From an uncultured Mycoplasmatota bacterium (GTDB lineage Bacteria > Bacillota_I > Bacilli_A > RF39 > UBA660): a stretch of 19,918 nucleotides of DNA. Position 1 is the first letter of the stretch. Each line of letters begins with the position of its first letter. This document shows positions 15,351 to 19,918 of the stretch, in pieces. The translations under genes and the position numbers were made by a program. Location: NCBI GenBank assembly GCA_946494345.1, contig CAMMBX010000009.1, positions 1 through 19,918 of the forward strand, written 5' to 3'. A model generated the notes under the pieces. It saw nothing but the letters and a program-made list of their open reading frames with translations. It did no database searches and had not been told where the DNA came from.

Positions 15351-15386
15351 AAAAAGAGTAAAAATATAAAGACTCTTTTTTCTTTT
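15351..15386 (+). terminator. Terminator after the orphan gene
   Basis: AAAAAGAGT (15351-15359) pairs exactly with ACTCTTTTT (15372-15380) across a 12-base loop, and is followed by a T-rich run. Confidence 0.75.
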
Positions 15387-15388
15387 TA

Positions 15389-15397
15389 TGATATACT
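15389..15397 (+). promoter_or_regulatory. Extended -10 promoter of the hydrolase-murF-ddl operon
   Basis: TGATATACT: the TG extension at 15389-15390 and TATACT at 15392-15397, 17 bases before the ATG at 15415. The -35 position lies inside the preceding terminator and reads AAGACT, a poor match. Confidence 0.5.
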
Positions 15398-15414
15398 TTT
15401 AACTAGGAGGAAGT

Positions 15415-16143
15415 ATGGAAAAGATTAACCTAAACAAAGTAAATTACATACAATATGGTAATGCTAAAGGAAAAGATATTATACTTTTACATGGTTGGGG
15501 TCAAAATATTGAAATGATGGAACCACTTGGCAATCCATTATCAAGTAAATATCACATTACAATATTAGATTTTCCTGGCTATGGTAAGAGTGCTGAACCC
15601 GATGAAGTATGGGGGGTAAGTGACTATGCTAAACTTGTTCATGAGCTAGTAAAAAAGTTGAAAATAAAAAAGCCTACTTTAATAGGGCATTCATTTGGTG
15701 GTAGAGTAGCGATAGTCTATGCATCTATGTATGAAGTAGATAGAGTGATCTTATTTGGAGCACCTTGTGTCAGAACTAAAAAGGGCTTAACACTAAAAGA
15801 AAAAATGTTAAAGAAAGCGAAAGCCTTACCAGGTATGGGCAAAATTGCTGAGATTGCTAAAAACTATATAGGATCAGAAGATTATAAAAACGCTACTCCT
15901 AGAATGAGAGAAATCTTAGTAAAAACTGTTAATGAAGATTTATCTGATTATGCTAAAAAAATAACTGCTCCAACTCTTCTAATATGGGGCGAGTATGATG
16001 AAGCAGCACCACTTGAAGAAGCTAAACTATTAGAAGGATTACTTACTGACGGAGCCTTAATTGTTCTACCTGGAACCCATTATGCTTATTTAGAAAATTT
16101 AAGCAGGGTTATAAATATTATAAATAATTTCATGGAGGGATAA
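15415..16143 (+). CDS. Alpha/beta hydrolase
   Basis: A 242-residue cytoplasmic serine hydrolase. LLHGWGQ (24-30) gives the oxyanion loop, DFPGYGKS (52-59) is typical of the MenH-like group, GHSFGG carries the nucleophile Ser93, WGEYDEAAP carries Asp195 and GTHYAYLE carries His222, so the full triad is present. A short helical cap occupies about 120-175. The substrate cannot be read from sequence. AGGAGG precedes the ATG, and the next gene starts three bases after the stop, so it is first in an operon with MurF-like and Ddl ligases. An envelope-related ester or amide substrate is an inference from that context. Confidence 0.88.
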   Translation: MEKINLNKVNYIQYGNAKGKDIILLHGWGQNIEMMEPLGNPLSSKYHITILDFPGYGKSAEPDEVWGVSDYAKLVHELVKKLKIKKPTLIGHSFGGRVAIVYASMYEVDRVILFGAPCVRTKKGLTLKEKMLKKAKALPGMGKIAEIAKNYIGSEDYKNATPRMREILVKTVNEDLSDYAKKITAPTLLIWGEYDEAAPLEEAKLLEGLLTDGALIVLPGTHYAYLENLSRVINIINNFMEG

Positions 16144-16146
16144 AAA

Positions 16147-17766
16147 ATGATTGAAATACTTTTAATTTTAGTTACTATCTTAGCAATAACTATAAAATCT
16201 AAAAAAAGTCTACATATGTTACAACAAAATCTATATAACGAAAATAATCGTTATGTTAAATGGGTTGTAAATAATAGTAGTAATTTCTTTTCACTTGAAC
16301 TATTAATAGTTCTACTTGTATCACTTGCTAATGTATTTTTTATAGATAATAATACTATAAGGTTAATCTTAAATATAATAGCAATCATTCTATATATAAT
16401 CTATGCTTATAAATTTAGATTAGATTTAAAAAATGAACAAGTAAAGAAGCCTTTAGTAATAACAGCAAGAGTTAAAAGATTAATTGCTACTACTACTGTA
16501 TTATATTTAATACCAATTATTTTAATTATTGTCTATAGAGATAATCTGTTGATTAGTCATTTCCTAATATTTATTTTTATACTTTTCGCTTACCTAAATA
16601 CTTTTATCATTTTACTTGCTAACTTTATTAATAAGTATACTTTAGAAAAATATGTATATCATCATTTCAAGAGTATGGCTGTAAAAAAACTAAGAAGTAT
16701 GCCAAATTTAAAAGTTATAGGTATAACAGGTAGTTATGGTAAGACAAGTAGTAAAAATATTTTAGCAGATATTTTAAATATTAAGTATGCTACTTTACCA
16801 ACACCAAGGAACTTAAATACTCCATATGGATTAATTATTACTATTAATAATCATCTAGATAAATTTACTGATATCTTTATCGCTGAAATGGGAGCCTATG
16901 TTAGAGGAGAGATAAAAGAACTTTGTGATTTAGTTCATCCAAAGTATGGTATTTTAACACGCATTGGTACCGCTCACCTAGAAAGCTTTGGTAGTGAGGA
17001 GAACATAAGAAAGACTAAATTTGAACTTATTGAATCACTTCCTCTTGATGGTATTGGTGTCTTAAACAAAGATGATCCCAAACAAGTTAGTTATAAACTA
17101 AAAAACAAGTGTAAAATACTTTGGATTGGTATCGACGAAAAAGATGTTGATGTTCATGCTAGTAATATAAAATGTTCTAGTGTTGGAACAACTTTTGATG
17201 TTACTTTTAAAGGGGATAAGAAAAAATATGAGTTTGAAACTAAACTATTAGGAAAGCATAATGTCTACAATATTTTAGCAGGCCTTGCTTTAGGACGTGA
17301 ATTTGGAATACCAATTACAAAATTACAACAAGCAGTTAGAAATGTTAAACAAGTAGAGCATAGACTAGAACTTAAGAAGATGGGTTACTTTTATCAAATA
17401 GATGATGCTTATAACTCTAATCCAGTAGGTGCTAAGAGTGCTTTAGAAGTATTATCTATGATGCCAGGATTAAAGATAGTAGTAACACCAGGTATGGTAG
17501 AACTTGGTGATAAAGAAGAAGAGCTTAATAAAGAGTTTGGTAAACAAATCGCTACTATTTCTAAAGCTGACTATGTAGTTCTAATTGGTGAGAATAGGAC
17601 TAAACCTATTAAACAAGGATTAAAAGAAGCTAAATATAATATGGATAATTTAATTGTTTACAATGATGTTAAAGAAGCATATAATTTTATAAGAGGTATT
17701 AAAACTAAAAAGGATATTTATGCCTTATTTGAAAATGATTTACCTGATACATATAATGAAAAGTAG
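16147..17766 (+). CDS. murF: Membrane-anchored Mur ligase, MurF-like
   Basis: 539 residues. The first 165 hold about five membrane helices (about 2-16, 48-66, 70-88, 112-130 and 134-160) where MurF normally has its UDP-substrate-binding domain. The ATP-binding and C-terminal Mur domains follow: GITGSYGKTSSKN (192-204), EMGAYVRGEI (247-256), TRIGTAHLESFG (271-282), EHRLE (404-408), the MurF signature DDAYNSNP (419-426) and ENDLPDTY (529-536). MurF joins D-Ala-D-Ala to the UDP-MurNAc tripeptide. All ATP-site motifs look intact, so I expect a ligase, but the lost substrate domain leaves the acceptor uncertain: soluble precursor, lipid-linked precursor or another envelope molecule. GGAGGG overlaps the end of the preceding gene, and ddl follows 12 bases after the stop. 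Confidence 0.85.
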   Translation: MIEILLILVTILAITIKSKKSLHMLQQNLYNENNRYVKWVVNNSSNFFSLELLIVLLVSLANVFFIDNNTIRLILNIIAIILYIIYAYKFRLDLKNEQVKKPLVITARVKRLIATTTVLYLIPIILIIVYRDNLLISHFLIFIFILFAYLNTFIILLANFINKYTLEKYVYHHFKSMAVKKLRSMPNLKVIGITGSYGKTSSKNILADILNIKYATLPTPRNLNTPYGLIITINNHLDKFTDIFIAEMGAYVRGEIKELCDLVHPKYGILTRIGTAHLESFGSEENIRKTKFELIESLPLDGIGVLNKDDPKQVSYKLKNKCKILWIGIDEKDVDVHASNIKCSSVGTTFDVTFKGDKKKYEFETKLLGKHNVYNILAGLALGREFGIPITKLQQAVRNVKQVEHRLELKKMGYFYQIDDAYNSNPVGAKSALEVLSMMPGLKIVVTPGMVELGDKEEELNKEFGKQIATISKADYVVLIGENRTKPIKQGLKEAKYNMDNLIVYNDVKEAYNFIRGIKTKKDIYALFENDLPDTYNEK

Positions 17767-17778
17767 GAGGACGATAAA

Positions 17779-18999
17779 ATGAAAATTAAATTAGGAGTAG
17801 TATTCGGCGGTGAGTCAGTTGAACATGAGGTAAGTATAATCTCAGCTGTTCAAGCTATGAATAAAATAGATCAAGAAAAATATGATGTTATACCAATTTA
17901 TATTACTAAAGATGGAGAATGGTATACTGGTAATATGTTAATGGATGTTGAAGTATATCAGGATTTAGATTTAATAAAAAAATATGCTAGTAATGTAGTA
18001 TTATATAAAAAAGATGGAGCTTTTGTTCTTCAAAGTAAAGGACTATTTAAAAAGATAATTACTGACTTAGATGTAATATTCCCAATTACTCATGGTACTA
18101 ATGTAGAAGATGGTGTTTTACAAGGATATTTCCAAACAGTAGGAATACCTTACGTTGGACCTAATGTATACTCAGCTGTTGTATCACAAGATAAAGCCTA
18201 TATGAGAGATATCTTTAAAGCTAATGATATTCCTATTCCATCATATACTTGGTTCTATGATACAGATTATAAAAATGATCCTGATGAAGTAATTAAAAAA
18301 ATAGAGAAAATAAAATACCCTGTTATTGTTAAACCTGCAACAACTGGTAGTAGTGTCGGAATTGGTGTTGCTAACAATAAAGATGAGTTAGTTAAAGCCA
18401 TTGAAGAAGCTATTAACTATGATAGTAAAATAGTAGTAGAAGAAGTAATTAAAAACTTAATGGAAGTAAATATTTCTGTTTTAGGTAACTATGAATCACA
18501 AGAAACTAGTGTTATTGAAGAAGTATTATCTAAAAGTGCTTTCTTAACCTATGATGAAAAATATGTTGGTAGCGGAAAAGTTAAAGGAAAACTAGGAGCT
18601 AAAATGACTCCTCTAAAAGGTTCTAAAGGAATGGCTTCAGCTGATAGAAAAATACCTGCCGACCTTACTGATAAAATGACTAAAGAAGTAGAAGAACTAG
18701 CTATTAAAGTCTTTAGAACCCTAGGAAGTAGTGGCGATGCTCGTATTGATATGTTAATCGATAGTAAAGCTAAAAAAGTTTATGTTAATGAGATTAACTC
18801 CATTCCAGGTTCTCTTGCTTTCTATCTATGGGATCCTAAAGGAAAAGATTATACTGAACTATTAGATGACATGATTAGTATTGCTATTAAAGATTATAAA
18901 AAGCGTGAAAGTAAAACTCGTTCTTTCAAGACAAATATCTTACAAGGTTTCGCTCATAATGGTCTAAAAGGAATGAAAGGTAAATTACAAAATAAATAG
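17779..18999 (+). CDS. ddl: D-alanine--D-alanine ligase
   Basis: A 406-residue ATP-grasp enzyme that joins two D-alanines for peptidoglycan. FGGESVEHEVS (9-19) has the N-terminal substrate Glu15, VKPATTGSSVGIG (184-196) has Lys185 and Ser191, DARIDML (320-326) has Arg322, and NEINSIPGS (337-345) has the Mg-binding Glu338 and Asn340. The omega loop reads AFLTYDEKY, where E. coli Ddl has a YDYxAKY-type sequence with a specificity Tyr; Leu seems to fill that place. It is longer than the usual 306-370 residues because of the loop after EKY and a basic C-terminal extension (about 377-406). AGGAGG overlaps the murF stop. A D-Ala-D-Ser or D-Ala-D-Lac preference cannot be excluded, but no Van-type histidine is seen. 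Confidence 0.95.
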   Translation: MKIKLGVVFGGESVEHEVSIISAVQAMNKIDQEKYDVIPIYITKDGEWYTGNMLMDVEVYQDLDLIKKYASNVVLYKKDGAFVLQSKGLFKKIITDLDVIFPITHGTNVEDGVLQGYFQTVGIPYVGPNVYSAVVSQDKAYMRDIFKANDIPIPSYTWFYDTDYKNDPDEVIKKIEKIKYPVIVKPATTGSSVGIGVANNKDELVKAIEEAINYDSKIVVEEVIKNLMEVNISVLGNYESQETSVIEEVLSKSAFLTYDEKYVGSGKVKGKLGAKMTPLKGSKGMASADRKIPADLTDKMTKEVEELAIKVFRTLGSSGDARIDMLIDSKAKKVYVNEINSIPGSLAFYLWDPKGKDYTELLDDMISIAIKDYKKRESKTRSFKTNILQGFAHNGLKGMKGKLQNK

Positions 19000-19024
19000 A
19001 ACTTAGAAATTACTAAGTTCTTTT
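18998..19024. terminator. Shared bidirectional terminator overlapping two stop codons
   Basis: AGAACTTAG (18998-19006) pairs exactly with CTAAGTTCT (19013-19021) across a 6-base loop; T-rich on the plus side, weaker on the minus side. The ddl stop (18997-18999) and the stop of the minus-strand gene (19015-19013) both lie in the stem. Confidence 0.75.
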
Positions 19025-19807
19025 CTTTATTTTACTAAAACCTAACTCTATACCTTTATCGATATTTTTACTATTAAACTTTTCAAGCTTTTCATAAATT
19101 AAGCCTATATAATCATCTAAAGACATATTGACTAAACTTCTTGCTGCAATTACTTTCATATCATTAAATACACTGTAAACATTATTTATAGTATCTTCAA
19201 ATCCTTTTTCTAAAATAAAATCACCACTACTAACTCTAAACTTATCAAGACCAATATGAGTATTTTGATTATATAAAGATATTATCTTTGCTGTAATGGC
19301 TTCTTCAATAATATCTTTATCATCTTTATTAAACTCTTCAAAGTGGTAATCAGGTTCAGGGACATAAACTCCTAACTTTTCATCTAAATAACTTATACAT
19401 CTAGCTTGATAATAATAGGGTGTCATATAAATTTCCCTATTATAATTAGGATTACCATAATAAAGTAGGGGACTAACTACATCTTCATTATTCTTACTAA
19501 GTATTTTTAAGTTATCATATTCACTCTTTACCTTACCATATTCTAAATTAGGTTGTCCCATTAATAAAGTATATTTCTTATGCCCATTATCTAAGACATA
19601 AACAACTTCCATGTGTCCCCAATTAATAAACTTAATTTTTATATTTTTACTATAATAATTAGGATGATTTTCTTTTAAATAATTAGCAAAGTCAATTTCA
19701 ATAAATTTACTTGTTTTAATTACCTCTTCAATAGGCTGTTGTTCTGGACTGAGTTCATAATAAATAAAGTCATAATCATCAATACCTAAAGCTTCTTTTT
19801 CTTTCAT
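19013..19807 (-). CDS. Possible kinase-like (APH-fold) protein, otherwise unknown
   Basis: 264 residues, soluble, rich in Tyr, Asn and Lys. Residues 56-130 look like a protein-kinase or aminoglycoside-phosphotransferase N-lobe: strands around INWGHMEVVYVLDNGHKKYTL, a helix KSEYDNLKIL (94-103) that could supply the alpha-C Glu, DVVSPLLYYGN (109-119) and a hinge-like IYMTPYYY (126-133). The second half has GLDKFRVSSGDFILEKGF (186-203), but no clear HxD or DFG catalytic motif. I would not call it an active kinase without a structure search. TGGAGGC on the minus strand is seven bases before the ATG. It converges on ddl and shares its terminator. Confidence 0.7.
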   Translation of the reverse strand: MKEKEALGIDDYDFIYYELSPEQQPIEEVIKTSKFIEIDFANYLKENHPNYYSKNIKIKFINWGHMEVVYVLDNGHKKYTLLMGQPNLEYGKVKSEYDNLKILSKNNEDVVSPLLYYGNPNYNREIYMTPYYYQARCISYLDEKLGVYVPEPDYHFEEFNKDDKDIIEEAITAKIISLYNQNTHIGLDKFRVSSGDFILEKGFEDTINNVYSVFNDMKVIAARSLVNMSLDDYIGLIYEKLEKFNSKNIDKGIELGFSKIKKRT

Positions 19808-19828
19808 ATTCTTGCCTCCATGTAAGTT

Positions 19829-19857
19829 ATTATAATTAAAAGATAGAGAAATAGCAA
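19829..19857 (-). promoter_or_regulatory. Promoter of the minus-strand kinase-like gene
   Basis: On the minus strand: TTGCTA (19857-19852), 17 bases, TATAAT (19834-19829), 21 bases before the ATG. The remaining bases to 19918 show nothing I can name. Confidence 0.65.
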
Positions 19858-19918
19858 ATTAATGATTGAATTAAATAGAAAATTCCCACTTTAAGGAAGA
19901 AAAATAAAATAATAACTA

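Noticed and set aside
1..19918. Mollicutes code with TGA as tryptophan
   Set aside because: Tryptophans at conserved sites are TGG, no real gene is interrupted by TGA, and wall-synthesis genes are present.
1..19918. CRISPR array, insertion sequence, prophage or tRNA genes
   Set aside because: No spaced direct repeats, transposase, integrase or cloverleaf sequence was recognised by reading; a tool scan could still find a degenerate one.

Overview
The window is a very AT-rich chromosomal segment of a low-GC, wall-bearing Firmicute. A PolC-type replicative polymerase, an LTA synthase family protein, a sortase, MurF-like and Ddl ligases, Gram-positive ribosome binding sites and short intergenic gaps all point to Bacilli. 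I infer an uncultured, gut-associated lineage near the Erysipelotrichia/RF39/Mollicutes branch; this is judged from protein style, not from a tree. The genetic code looks standard: tryptophan is TGG, and stops are mostly TAA, some TAG and a single TGA. No tRNA, rRNA, CRISPR array, insertion sequence or prophage is visible. No gap between genes exceeds 300 bases.

Left part (1-6976), cell surface. The window opens inside a secreted-type protein with a degenerate formylglycine-generating-enzyme/C-type-lectin-like end. A three-gene operon follows, encoding a thioester-domain surface protein, a sortase and a polytopic membrane protein; it looks like a self-contained adhesin-plus-anchoring module. 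A second operon, with its own strong promoter, holds an LtaS-type phosphoglycerol transferase, a membrane-anchored protein of unknown function and an RluB-type rRNA pseudouridine synthase.

Middle (6977-13929), housekeeping. A convergent gap with a striking palindrome separates the pseudouridine synthase from a small ferredoxin on the minus strand. Divergently placed from the ferredoxin is a charged, tail-anchored protein of unknown function. After a strong terminator comes an unknown soluble protein translationally coupled to polC. PolC carries an internal segment of about 70 residues that I do not recall from Bacillus PolC.

Right part (13930-19918). A divergent laccase-domain (YfiH/PgeF-like) protein and a short orphan each have their own promoter and terminator. 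A compact operon then encodes an alpha/beta hydrolase, a membrane-tethered MurF-like ligase and a D-Ala-D-Ala ligase. MurF and Ddl act in successive steps, since Ddl makes the dipeptide that MurF attaches, so this is a peptidoglycan-precursor operon. A minus-strand, possibly kinase-like gene converges on it and shares a hairpin terminator that overlaps both stop codons.

Most worth a second look: the thioester-adhesin/sortase module, with its non-LPXTG sorting signal, a sortase lacking the usual arginine, and a terminator-like hairpin inside the sortase reading frame. Next are the MurF whose substrate-binding domain is replaced by membrane helices, and the laccase-fold protein that seems to lack the usual metal ligands.
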